DNA of 64,000 nucleotides from Phoronis australis (lineage: Eukaryota > Phoronida > Phoronidae). Within the stretch, counting starts at the first letter, position 1. Every line of letters starts with the position of its first letter. The stretch is taken from assembly GCA_002633005.1 (NCBI GenBank), contig NMRA01000175.1:261677-325676 (forward strand), written 5' to 3'. Under the pieces are notes generated by a model. It saw only the letters and a list, made by a program, of their open reading frames with translations, had not been told where the DNA came from and made no database searches. This document shows positions 1 to 11,030 of the stretch, in pieces. The translations under genes and the position numbers were made by a program.

Positions 1-1020
1 CGACCGAAGAAAAAAGGTGTGTTATGAAAGCAGCATCAACGAGTATCTGCCTGCATGGCAAATAACGTCACCACCCACGAACTGAACAGTTCCAACAGAC
101 AGGTCAAGAGTAAGAAGGGACCCAGCAAAGACGGCATGAGGAATGAGATGATCAACATCTTGGTAGACGCTTCTGAACATTTACAACTAGTCTTGGAGCA
201 CGAGGCTCTCCCCAGTCAGCTGGAAGGAAGCCACAGATCACTCCAATCATGAAGCAGGGAAAGGACGGGCACAGAAAGAGCAGATATCAGACTCTCAAGC
301 TGCCAAAGCAAACTGATGGAACACGTGGTCAAGAAACGTCTGTAGCGTCACCTGGAAAAGAACAGGCTAATCAACCCACCAAGTCAAGCCTCAGCAAGAA
401 CAGAAGCACAAAGGATCAGATAACACTGCCCACCTAAGAAATAGAGTATGACATCGAATCCCGACGAAAATGAATACTCTGGCCGTCTTTGTAGAACTGA
501 GCAAAGCCTTGTCTGTATGGTCTGATCCTCAATTTCCTTCATAAATAAGTATTCGGCAAAATGTACGCGTGCTCTAAAGATTAGCACGAGTAAAGCAGGA
601 AGGACAGGCAAGCACAGTGGTGAGGTTTAGGGAAGGAGAACCCCGGGACATCGTACTGAAGCCCATGCTATTGTCTTGAACGATAACATTGCTGACCACC
701 TGTTCATGAGCATCTCAAGGACTGACCATATTCAAGCTACGACCTGACCACTGTCAGCTGCTTTCTGACCTGTATCGCTTGAAAATTTCCCGCACAGATG
801 AGTGCACATCCTGCAGAACTGTCACACATTCGACACCCTATGGCGTCAGACATGGCCCAATCCGATAGAGTTCCAGGCAAAACTGTGGGGTCCGGCAGTG
901 TCATTTCGACGGAAGGCAGGCTTTGCCTAGAAGATCAGACTGAGCATTAAAACTGCATGGCCAGGAACGCAGACGAAGAAGAAGAAGTTGGTATTGGTGG
1001 TTGGAAATAGATCTCGTGAA
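1..1020 (+). mobile_element. Decayed non-LTR retrotransposon (LINE) fragment
   Basis: Two pieces of a LINE polyprotein can be read in shifting frames. Around 470-500 the frame reads NTLAVFVELSKAL, which resembles the reverse-transcriptase motif in which an aliphatic run leads into the first catalytic Asp region. Around 735-960 the frames give LRPDHCQLLSDLYRLKIS, a Cys pair (DECTSC) and, after a frameshift, LWRQTWPNPIEFQAKLWG. This resembles the C-terminal zinc-knuckle tail of Jockey-like LINEs in marine invertebrates. Stops and frameshifts are frequent and most of the RT between the two pieces is missing, so the copy is dead. The left end lies outside the window. The family assignment is from memory of related elements. 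Confidence 0.6.
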
Positions 1021-2670
1021 ATTATGCAATATGCGGACGACAGAGTCTTAACTCTTGATGGTTCCAATGACAGAAACCCTTAAGGTGCTTTTAAGCACTT
1101 TAAGGGCTGGTTTGAAAAACCACTATTTAACTTGTTTTGACAAGTGACTAAATTGTCAGCAACCTTAAACCTTCCTACATAGCACTGCATGTCACAACCG
1201 TGAATTCAACATACCAAAAATTGGTGGGGTTGTTATTTTTGGTGTTTTGATACGAAATTGGTGATTTTAAGCACTTTAATCTCTTAGATGATTTTTTTTC
1301 AGGTGTAAAACCCAATATGCAAACAACGGAGTACATTTAGATAGTGATCACGGTATGAAGCGATATTAAATTATTCCCGGATAGAAATCTGACTTGAAGG
1401 AAAAACTCTTCACTACCTAGTATTGAACTGCCTGAGATTATGAAAACAATGTGAAGTTTTATGCGGTCTCAATTTATGGCCCGAAAGAGCTTTTACTCCA
1501 CCGAACAAAGCAACAGTAATCAAAGGAGAATGACACCCAAAAAACAACCTATTTTGTATCAATTTAGATCGAGTATTTCTACTCGATAACGGCGAGTTCG
1601 GTTGCGTTACCTGAAACCTGACGGCTGACGGAGGTGTTGAAATTATCCAATGACGTAGTCTGTTCAGCAGTTAACAACACGGGTTACTGGTGTCAGGTTA
1701 TCGCTTGAATTCATCGTTTAACACCAATAAACAATCAAACTTCGATGTAAAACCCATAAAAATACACCGAGTTCTTATAAAAACGTGTTGTTTTAATTCG
1801 CTGTTACGAATCTATTGGTATTTGTACACACCGTAGCCTACAAAGTTCGGCAGACCAATTTAACAAGGTCCATAGCAGGAGTTTGGGGTCTGTTCGGAGA
1901 TAAATTCGCAGTATTCTTTCGTGAAATACAGACAGGAGAACCTAGAGCTGTGTTGTTTAGACTTATATTTTTTTGAGCTCTAAACACACAAAACTCTTGT
2001 TATCTCCGGGCCCACCAGTGGCTCGGAACCCGACCAGGCCCGTCGCGGCCACCGGGACTGTCACCAACATAAACCAGCTTGAGTTGGAAACTAAACTATA
2101 ATAGTGGGCCAAAGAAATAATGGGAAACCACGAAACTGAAAATCTACTTACTTGTCGGGGGCCGCGAATTCGGGTACCCTTCCACAGACCATCAGGGCAA
2201 AGGTTGTACAGTAACAATGATTTGAATAATGTATTTGTATTTCTAAATAAAGATTCCCCTAACATGTGACCACAGACATAAAATCGAGTAATTGGTTCAC
2301 AACAGCTTTCTGTTTCACAACAGCTTCCTGTTAGCAAACAATGAATTAGCATGCGCTCACACGGCCTCGGTGCCCGGTCAATTACCTTTATTGCCGGTGT
2401 TCCTCGCACAGCGGCACCAAAAGCCGGCCGCAGTGGTTTATTCATTACTGGCTTCTCAACATTTGCACTCACGAATACTGCAAAGGCATTACAAATTGTG
2501 TCGTATGAGCCGTTAGGATGAGAATAATTCATTTTGAAACAGAACGCAGAATAATAAACGTCTACATGGCAACTCGCCCGGTGCCAATCCCGACTTAGTC
2601 AAGAGCTCATTCGACGAAGAATCGGATCGTTAGGTTTCACAGGCTATCAATTCGAACATGAATACACTGA
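1021..2670. other. Intergenic DNA, no supported gene
   Basis: No coding pattern I can support. A 189-codon minus-strand open frame (1963-2532) has no recognisable domain. It contains a GT donor-like site near 2153, and I do not call it a gene. Confidence 0.5.
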
Positions 2671-2975
2671 TCAAGAAATACTAGAGAGGCGCCGTGAACA
2701 TGCACAGGCAACGGAACGTATGGATAGTTCGTTGGTAAGCCGGAATTCGTCAGAGAAATCACTGTCGACGAAATGCCGGCCAAACAGACACGGAGATCAT
2801 TTGTTTCACGGCCTCATACTTGCTATTAACAGCGTACCTTTCATTCTTCACTACCGCGAGCCACTTCCTAAGCATTTCGGGCTCTCGGGGGAGGTCGAAA
2901 AAACGATATACCGGCTTTCTTCGCAGCTTCATAGTTCGGACAAGCGGGAACGTTGCACCGCGATATAGCGGCATT
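2671..2975 (-). pseudogene. Frameshifted THAP-type zinc-finger fragment
   Basis: Three overlapping minus-strand frames together spell a THAP (C2CH) DNA-binding domain. Frame one (about 2975-2905) gives RCNVPACPNYEAAKKAG followed by ISFF, the N-terminal Cys-x4-Cys half. Frame two gives FFDLPREPEMLRKWLAVV, the conserved Phe/Pro and Trp core. Frame three (2790-2671) gives CLFGRHFVDSDFSDEF, the Cys...His-Phe end, then a stop at 2671. Two frame changes are needed, one near the T6/C5 runs around 2890-2910 and one before 2790. It is therefore a broken gene or the N-terminus of a degraded THAP-bearing DNA transposon. Sequencing error in homopolymers is an alternative for the first break. Confidence 0.6.
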
Positions 2976-3366
2976 CACTCTGCAGACGAACCACTGACGA
3001 CGCTGCGTCGTTTCTCACCTTCCTCACAGGTTAACGCGACACCTCTTAGTCTCAGCAAGGTGAGGTCGACCGTATAAGAGGCGATGTGTATATAGACCGA
3101 TTAAGACGGTAAAAAAGACTAATTAAATCGGGTGGCATTCTGCTTTAAGATACTTATTCTCCCTAAAACATACGGAAGTACAAGAGTTACCCGTCAGTTC
3201 CTATGAAATAAGTGAAAAGCTTTAGAGCGAATGACCCATGTATTATTCATTTGAGAAATATTAAACGTCGCACGTACGATAAGCGCTCTATAAGTTCCTT
3301 CGTGGCCGTTTTTCACTTATTCTGTCCTAATTTTCCAACATTTACAAAAAGAACTCACTGCCAATT

Positions 3367-3427
3367 ACACACACGCACACACATACACACAAACGCGCGC
3401 ACGAACACACACACGCACACGTACAAA
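3367..3427. repeat. CA-rich microsatellite
   Basis: Interrupted (CA)n with CG variants, ending at the single N at 3429. The N suggests an unresolved length or a gap. Confidence 0.9.
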
Positions 3428-4710
3428 CNCTTCCTACTGAGAAAATTGTTTTCACCATCACTTTTCTAAAAATATAGATTTAATATTTTTCTAGCACTAT
3501 GTTTTTCACTTAAATGGTATTGTTCGCTGGTCTTGATAAAGGCGCTACAAGACAATCTTTTCGAAACAAACTTCTAATCCTAAATTAACTATTTCTTAAA
3601 TGTTTCTAGTTTCTCACATGAGCCCTGAAGATAATAGTGTTGTGGATAGAGTGCCGACACAAGAGAGGTTCATTTTGTTTAAAATGTAATTATTTACCCT
3701 TGTCCAAAACAAGTTCACTGTTTCACAGTCTGAATATAATTGCTTCAAAGTCTCTTTAGATTGTCCACAAAATGAGCGAAAGTCGTCGTTTGTACATGTA
3801 CCTTGAATTCTGTGTCAAAATTCTCTTCAACAGCTTAAACTTGAACCAACTGAGTCCAGAAGGATCTCTTGTCGCGTTGCATGTAACGCATCCCCCCAAG
3901 AAATATTATCTTTGCCTACATTAAATTCTTTATGCCATATTGACTCCGCCTTTGAGACTTCAGAAGAGTAATTAAGTTGGACACAAATATGTCGAAACCC
4001 CTCCCCACCACTTCTCAATTTCATCAAAAATTTGGCATCACAGGAAAACAAGCATCAAAGTTTACGTCTCTAACAATACCCCACTTCTGTAGGTAGTTAA
4101 CAACTGCTGAAGCAAGTCTATTATGCCCCATAAAGTTTGTTACGATACCTTAAACAACACTGATATATCTATAACTAGAAATATTGCCCTTTGAATAAAA
4201 GAAGTCCTTAATAATTACTCTGACTTCATGGTGTAACGTAACAGTCTTGTAGCCCATATTTTGTTTATAGTTAATAAAGGATATCCGGGTATAAGCAATT
4301 CCCGGGGATAGTCTGTTTCAGTTCAAAAACGTTTCGCTTTTTCTACCCACATGTATCGACCAATATCACGTAAAAGATCAATCGGGTAACAACCCAACAC
4401 TCCATGAAACCAATTCTTGTAAACAATAATTTATCCAGGTCTCCAGGTCACTGCTCAACCATAAAGGTCTGTTAATAAAATCAGTAGGATTCATGATTTT
4501 TAAGCAAGCTCTAAAGAAGGTTACACTTTCAAAAAATGGATCCAAAAGTGATTTTTAATATCGTACAATTTTGTCTTAATAAAGTGAACACCATACTTTG
4601 CGAAATTTTTTATTTCAGGAAAAAATATATGGAACAAGTGGAAGGACTTAGAGTGGCTAAGATGAAGTAATATCCCACGAGACATTATTCCGCGTATCGA
4701 CCGAGACCGA
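3428..4710. other. Intergenic DNA, nothing recognised
   Basis: AT-rich sequence without supported coding, RNA or repeat structure. Confidence 0.4.
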
Positions 4711-5018
4711 AGGTATGTTTTGTATTTATCCCATACGCTTCGCATTCGTAAGCTTCTTTTATATTTTGGCAGATTTTTAAATACTTCACCCTGACTGTTC
4801 GCGTGGCGGATCACAGCCTATATATGTACTTGCGCGTTAGGTGACAAGTCTTCTCTAGTAACTTTTAATGTAACGAATGATTACTTGAACAGAGATAACA
4901 AAGAAAAAAATCACGGTAATTGCGCATTGAACTTGTAACATTTCCTGAAAATAGTTAAAGAACAACAACATTTGATGTAGCAGTTAACGAAGAATCGGTG
5001 CCTGAGTTGCAGACGACG
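4711..5018. repeat. Dispersed repeat, copy 1 (partner at 26549-26846)
   Basis: Collinear similarity to 26549-26846 over about 300 bp. Shared blocks include TTTTTAAATACTTCAC, GACTGTTCRCGTGGYGGATC and GCCTGAGTTGCAGACGA. Similarity stops abruptly after the last block in both copies, which suggests a real element boundary. No terminal inverted repeat or target-site duplication is evident. Confidence 0.65.
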
Positions 5019-5189
5019 GAGATTTTATGAAACATTGAGGAGCCTAGGTTATCGTAATAAACAAAATATCTCCGTTAATCAGTGCATACTGTACTTTCCA
5101 AGGGCATTTAGTGATGCATTTGTGGACTTTTCTCCAGAAATGATAAAGGGAGTTTTCCAAAAATATTACGGGCAAAAATACTCATGTGC

Positions 5190-5342
5190 CTATTCAGTAC
5201 AACTCCAACACTGTGGTTGATAGTTGACGCGTATTGTGTAAGCGTTGGCATTGATCATGTTGGTGTATTCATAATCTTCTCGACAGTTCCTTGTTATAGT
5301 TTTCATAAGAACAAATGAGTTTTGTCGAGCTTCCATTCGCTT
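5190..5342 (-). CDS. Candidate terminal exon of the SLC52-like gene
   Basis: A strong 3' splice site (CTCTTCTCACTCCCCAG) precedes a 50-codon open frame ending in TAG at 5190. It is in phase 0 with the donor at 5605, leaving a 263-bp intron and a total of 464 residues, a typical SLC52 length. However, the peptide (KRMEARQNSFVLMKTITRNC...) is hydrophilic. It does not resemble the last two membrane segments expected in SLC52 proteins, so the assignment is weak. Confidence 0.25.
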   Translation of the reverse strand, partial: KRMEARQNSFVLMKTITRNCREDYEYTNMINANAYTIRVNYQPQCWSCTE

Positions 5343-5605
5343 CTGGGGAGTGAGAAGAGCTGTCACTTCGTCATCTTGCTCAACTACTGAAGTGTCGCAT
5401 AGTTATGTAAAGTTGAGTTCAATCTGATATGAAGGGAGGCATTCGTCCTCCAAAAACCGTTAAAGCAAAGAGAGGACACAATCTGCTACGACAGAGTGAC
5501 ATGCTTGGCGATTTTCATTTCACCAAGTAAAAATAAGACGCTCAAAATCTCCTCATGATAAACTAAACTTAAATAAGCCGTGTGCACGTGAGAGGAAATA
5601 CTTAC

Positions 5606-6847
5606 CACTAAACCACCTCCAATTTCAGGGTGCGTAGAAACTAAAGGAGGTGTAGGGCTCATAACTGCTACTGTACAAACGTATATACAGAGTGTCGCGT
5701 ATGTGCCGAATATCAAAGACAACGTCCGTATAGACTGGGTGGGGAATAGGGCACAGGCAATACTTCCAAGAGGCGAGACGGCAGAAGAAAGTCGCCGAGA
5801 TAGGCCAAATATTGAGTTACCATACGGTAAGGTTGCATACGTCATCATCGGTTGAGAGGCACCATAAAACATTCCTCCAATCAAACATGCATACACAGTC
5901 ACTATAACGGCATTCCCTCTGCAGTCATTGGAGGGACTCCTTTCTGGAGCTGAGATTGCCAATGTTTGTTCAAAAGTCTTATGTTTCAACTCCGGGTTAC
6001 GATTATCAGACTCTGCTAGCTGTTGAGCAACTCCTTCGCCTTTGCTTGAATCCGCATCATCTCGGGTTATGAGCCGTATGGTTTCTGTGACGTAACTCGT
6101 CGGTCGTAGACGAAGTAAAACTACGTGACCGAGAAGTAACGCACAGCAGCATAAAGACATGCTCATCACGATGCCAAAATAGGTCTCCACTGTAAACAAT
6201 GGTGGTATAAACACAGCTTCTTCTTGTTGTTCGTCAGTGAAATTGAAGCGAATATTCCGGTCTTTCTTGTTTCCATTCGTAAAAAACTGTGTTGCATTCT
6301 GAGTTTTATTGACACAGTCAAATTCGCCGGCACCTTGCAAAAACGTGATGAATCCATAGACGGTGCCACTGCAACTCATTCCAACGTAGAAGGCAGGCAT
6401 ACACCTTGGAGGAAACGTGCCAACATATGGCAGACCGAACAGAAAGTCCATTGTTCCCGCGGAAACCATTAACATTGAGATCATTTGAAACGCCACGCTG
6501 TACTTTCTACCGAACACCGTTGACGCACTATCCCAGGAAGTCACCATCAAGGCTAAGAGAATGACCTTGAGAATACCCAAACTTAATAGCAGCTCCGGTT
6601 TGTGTCTGTGGAGAACGTCACTAACAGCCGTAAACTTCATCAGTATCAGTACGATCACTGACGTCAGCGCGGCAGCAACTGCGTAGCCGAAGCCGAAAAC
6701 AACGGGCAGGTCCCAATATTCGGGTAGTCTCTGGACGAGTATCGGCAACTCGGTTACAATACTGTCGTAGGGTAGTGCATAATGATAACCGATGGTAAAA
6801 CTGACCAAGATCTGACAAAGAGTTGCCCTTTTCTCTGGGCTAGACAT
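5606..6847 (-). CDS. Riboflavin transporter, SLC52 (RFVT) family, first coding exon
   Basis: SLC52 proteins carry riboflavin across the plasma membrane. This exon encodes 414 residues from ATG at 6847 (A at -3) to a GTAAGT donor at 5605, phase 0. Family landmarks: TELPILVQRLPEYWDLP (residues 32-48) matches the IWVELP...LPEGWxLPS signature. KYSVAFQMISMLMVSAGT (115-132) and FLQGAGEFDC (169-178) match transmembrane segments 4-5 and the following loop. YGASQPMMTYATLPYG (328-343) and VMSPTPPLV (395-403) match the second half. Several hydrophobic segments flank a loop with N-glycosylation sequons (NKT, NAT, near 180-186) and a hydrophilic stretch (about 255-310). The conserved last two membrane segments are absent here. 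If the donor is not used, the frame reads on to a 453-residue product ending at 5486. Confidence 0.85.
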
Positions 6848-8931
6848 AATTAAAGGCAGCGTTCATAGGCCTACGCGAATGTTCTTAAGAAACCAGAATG
6901 CCGGGACCGATATGAATCAACTTACCTATCAACTGCTTAAGAAGCCTTACAAAAGTGTCGCACATCACTTGTTTCATGTCTATTGTGATGTACAATAAAT
7001 CCCGCGACCTGTGGTACGAGTGCATTCGACCTAAGCCTAACTGCAACGCCCCTGATTAAAATGAAGCACGTGAAAAGGAAGATGACTTCTAGGATGTGTG
7101 TGCAACTTCAGTTTATTAATGTACCTCTCCCTATCGTGTTCATTGCCAGAACAGCTCTATGGATGCTTCAAATTTACGTATATGAGATCAGCGTACTTTT
7201 GAGCTAGTTGGGATGAAACTACCGGAGTAGACGAACACTTGACCGCCGACTCATCATGGATAAAAACACAGCGAACTGTTGGCGAGCGGTGCAACAACAG
7301 TAACTGACTGTGGACATAGGAGTAGAGGCAGTTCTAAAGCATATCCTTGACTGAGAGGTCAAACGTAAATACAATTTCGTGGAATTAAAATCTGTATTTC
7401 TAGAAACAGACGCTACACAAACAAGACAAAACAACAAAAATAACACGTCGAAGTCATGTGAACGCCATCATAGCCTTCTGAGTTTTGAATAGAGGCTTGA
7501 CGAGCCTGGTACAAAGCTTTTACAAGAATACCATTAGCGCGTTCTCCCGTACAGGGACTTTACCAGACGTAGAGCGGCTGTGAGCGTTTGATAACGTCTT
7601 GCTCTTTCATGGGCGGCGCAGCACTGAACAAAGTGGGGTGCGCCTCCCATGTCCTTTGTTAACTGCACTGTCTTCAGGGTATGACAACATGCAGGCCAGC
7701 TATCTACCAGGCTCGTTACAAACCACATGTGAACACAGCCAAATCCAGTGCGTTAGTGCGTCCGGACAGAATAGATTTTCTTAACTTCGGTTATACTAGG
7801 GCGACTTTAGTAATTCAAAAACTAAACATGATCAGCATTTGACGATGAATTCAGAAATGTTTTTGGTTTGTGTTCAAACGATCTATAACTTAACTTTTAT
7901 TTTTAACTGCACAGCCCAGTCAGACTATAGGGTCTTATCGGAGATAAGAGCAATAACAAAGAGAGCTGACACTCCAACCACAAATGACAGAATGGAATTA
8001 ATCAGCCGTGTGAGATATTTCCTACAGTGGTCATCCACCCAACTTGTTGTTGTTGTGCTACACAACTGATTAAGTTGGGCTCAACGGGAGAACGCTGTAA
8101 TGAGCAGGGTCCTAGAGTTTCAAAGTCACTAAATATACCTTACTTGACAAAACTAATTATGGAATAAAGCACGAGTGATTATGAAGTCAAATCAGAGGAG
8201 ATTCTTGCTCTTGGAGAGAACTGACAGTTCATGATTGCTTGACATCAGGTTCTATTAAAAGTTGGCTTATCATCAGGGATCACTTGATGTTCGGACCAGA
8301 ATCTCAAGCAGTAAACATCTGCCAGTTCTTTCCAACCTCAGTATCCACTCTTTGTCAAGAGTAACAGACACGCTGACATTCAGTCTTACATGAGTGAGTG
8401 GTCTAAATAAAAACCAATTCTTTGACTGAACGTGGGGTTTAAATAAGTTAAAATAAAATAAAATAAAATTTTAATCCTAGGACTCCTGCATCAATGGCTC
8501 CATCTAGTGTCGGGCTTCGAAACAACTCTAATCCCTAACCTGCAAACTTCAGTTGCACCCCTTAGTAGGTGCATCTACTTCGTTACCTATCCCAATGTCA
8601 AAATTTTCAACCACATGAAGTAAAGTCTGGCTTGGTAACAAAAATGTAGATAAAAGCAGCCTAGTGATCTTATTCAAATCCTAGGGCCGATTGTACAGCA
8701 TTTTGTGTCCTTAAAGACACAGTACATTCTGTCAAAAAGCAATTTCTGATTTAGATCACTTACCATTAGACAATCAATCTCAACTTGTTCCTTACACAGA
8801 TTAGAAATATCTTCTAGACTTGTGAAGAACTGACAGGTCATTCAGATGAGGCCCATAATGTTGCCAATCACCATGGGCTAGTTCATGCCACTGTGAGGCA
8901 GTATGGCCGTCATAGTCCAACATTCCAGAGA
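6848..8931. other. Upstream flank of the SLC52-like gene
   Basis: No supported gene. Short open frames on both strands look random. An (AAATA)n tract sits at about 8447-8467. Promoter elements for the minus-strand transporter are not recognisable. Confidence 0.4.
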
Positions 8932-8932
8932 T

Positions 8933-9207
8933 CTGTTTCAGGAGACTGACTTAACATTTAAGTCAGAAATTTGGTCTTACGCTCCACACTACTATTTCTG
9001 AAAAGTAATTAAATCTCACTGCGCAGAAGTGCAAAGTATCTGAGAATATAAACACAACTGCTAGTTTCCGAAATAATTTCTATTAATTATTTCCATGCCA
9101 GACTGTGATGCGCTCATAATTGCTTGGCTTAATTTTTCCACAATTGTGAAATGCCAGTGTAAGACCAAATTTCTGTCTTAAGTCTTAAGTCAGTTTTTAT
9201 GAGACAG
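8933..9207. mobile_element. MITE, family B copy 1 (partner at 53509-53769)
   Basis: About 275 bp bounded by imperfect inverted repeats of roughly 45-50 bp. The left end reads CTGTTTCAGGAGACTGACTT and the reverse complement of the right end reads CTGTCTCATAAAAACTGACT. Both then enter GACAGAAATTTGGTCTTAC-like sequence. There is no coding capacity. The same structure and internal sequence recur at 53509-53769. Confidence 0.7.
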
Positions 9208-9308
9208 ACCCCTGGTGATTTATTGTAATCAATTTCAATTCAACATAATGGCTTGAACCTTTGAGAAATATTTGATATGTCAGCAGTATTTCCACATATC
9301 CTTTCACA

Positions 9309-11030
9309 TTACCCAGACTCCTCTTGTAACCTTTCACTAACATACTGTTGATGCATATACATGTCTTGAAGTTCTGCCTCAGTCATTATTTGCGAGTCCT
9401 TCAGCTCACTTTTGATTTGCTCTCGTAGTTTTGTCAGCTCGGCGGCTGGTTCGTCACTTCCCGTACATTCATTCTCGTTTTCACTCAGAATATTTTGAAA
9501 ACTTTGTGACTGTGTTGGATTGTGTTTAGAGACTGTTTCTATAAATCTTCTCGTTTCAGGTGAAATTCTTACTGGCTTTCTTGTAATAGTCACTTCTATA
9601 CTCAGTTTTTCACTGTCTTCTGCTTCTCCCTCCTCAGACTCATTACTTTTATTGCTATCGCTATTTACCTTGGCACTGGTTTTCTTTAAAGCGCTATTCT
9701 CTTCATCACCATCAGCTGTTGACATGGTGGTCGTGTGTCCATTGTCCATGGCCACATGACCATTGTATTCCAGGGAATCGGGTTTCTCATTCAGTGAGAA
9801 TGTATCACTCTTCAGTGACGTTGCTGTGCTGGGTCGGCTCGTATTTGTGACAGATTTGCACAAGACGGTACTTGGCCTGTCCGTCAAATGTTCCAGACCC
9901 GCCCTCAATGCTCCCATTCTGCTGCTGGTCACTGAATCCACAAACGACGTATTCTCTTCAGGGATCGGAGTGTGCTGAGGCACATTCTGCACAGTATTCG
10001 GAACTTCAAATTCCAAAAAGTCCGACATTGAGTTGACATCCGATGAAGCCATGCTGGTGGCTCCACCTGTCGGAACATTCACAGACATCTGACGGTGATT
10101 CAGAGATGAGCCACTTAGTGGGCGAGAATCAAAACTGACAGGTGTGTTGGTGCGATAGTTGTTTGTGTTGTCAGACTCATTACCTTCCATCACCCTTGGA
10201 TGATCAAACATTTCCAAACCGTATCCTGGCAAGTTGTCATAGCGACGGTCACTGCCATAGTGCCCTATGTTGGTGTCCTCTACCTGAATGATATAGCGCT
10301 GACGTCCAGACGGACTATGTATCACAGCAGGCGTCTGATTGGAATGATGCGGTGTTTTCATTGATGTTGCGATCTTAATAAACTCAGTTTCTCCTTGCAT
10401 TCCATTCAGTGTAATACTTACACCTGCTCGAGCACTGGTTTTATGTAAGGGTGTCGCCGTTGGAGGGCGGATTGGTGAAGGTGACCTGTCATAGTCGACA
10501 CGTGATTTATCTCGCTGCCCTGGCGCAATGATACTCAGCTCAGGGTCGTGACTTGTGTGCATAGGTGTCGACACTTGTCTCAGCATGTGCTGTCTCAGTT
10601 CGCTGGCTGTCGTCATGGTTGATTCAGCCATGCTTAATTTGCTTACAGACCGCAAGTACTCTCTTGGCGAGGCAATTTTTACCTCGCTAAAATCACTCGA
10701 GTTCTCCTGCCAACGTGGATACTGGTAAGTATTCAGCTTTCGTCTTCTCGGACTCGATTTTTTATTGGCAGCCGCAGAGGTTGCCACTGCCTCTTGAATA
10801 ATTTCCTCATAACGCAATGGGTTCTCGTAGTCAGGATCGTACTCGTCAGCAGTGCCTTTACAAATAGACAGTTCATCCATAGCTGTCTTTATGCCGTCAA
10901 TTCGCCTACGTGATTTCTTTGCAGTTTGAACTCTGTAGTTACCCTTGGATACATTTGATCGGGCGAGTTTAGGTCGCTCTTCATCCTTGTTCAGTTTTTC
11001 GAATTGTACAGGATGTGTTTCACAAAGATT
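9309..11030 (-). CDS. Unknown 905-aa protein gene: coding exon 8 (last)
   Basis: A 573-codon exon ending in TAA at 9309, entered after TTGCTTTTCAG at phase 0. Ser/Thr/Asn-rich with many SP/TP sites, for example RSPSPIRPPTATP. There is a basic stretch (KKSRRRIDG), an Asp/Glu/Ser-rich region and a C-terminal helix-prone segment (AAELTKLREQIKSELKDSQI). No known domain seen. The 3' flank up to 9207 has no obvious poly(A) signal cluster. Confidence 0.9.
   Translation of the reverse strand, partial: NLCETHPVQFEKLNKDEERPKLARSNVSKGNYRVQTAKKSRRRIDGIKTAMDELSICKGTADEYDPDYENPLRYEEIIQEAVATSAAANKKSSPRRRKLNTYQYPRWQENSSDFSEVKIASPREYLRSVSKLSMAESTMTTASELRQHMLRQVSTPMHTSHDPELSIIAPGQRDKSRVDYDRSPSPIRPPTATPLHKTSARAGVSITLNGMQGETEFIKIATSMKTPHHSNQTPAVIHSPSGRQRYIIQVEDTNIGHYGSDRRYDNLPGYGLEMFDHPRVMEGNESDNTNNYRTNTPVSFDSRPLSGSSLNHRQMSVNVPTGGATSMASSDVNSMSDFLEFEVPNTVQNVPQHTPIPEENTSFVDSVTSSRMGALRAGLEHLTDRPSTVLCKSVTNTSRPSTATSLKSDTFSLNEKPDSLEYNGHVAMDNGHTTTMSTADGDEENSALKKTSAKVNSDSNKSNESEEGEAEDSEKLSIEVTITRKPVRISPETRRFIETVSKHNPTQSQSFQNILSENENECTGSDEPAAELTKLREQIKSELKDSQIMTEAELQDMYMHQQYVSERLQEESG

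Noticed and set aside
1963-2532. 189-codon minus-strand open frame.
   Set aside because: No domain, low-complexity Cys pairs only, and no coherent exon boundaries except one donor-like site.
2601-3059. Plus-strand exon-like frame QELIRRRIGSLGFTGYQFEH... with donor at 2733, and a 30-nt exon-like piece at 3030-3059.
   Set aside because: It overlaps the antisense THAP fragment, has no start and no family similarity, and the splice signals may be chance.
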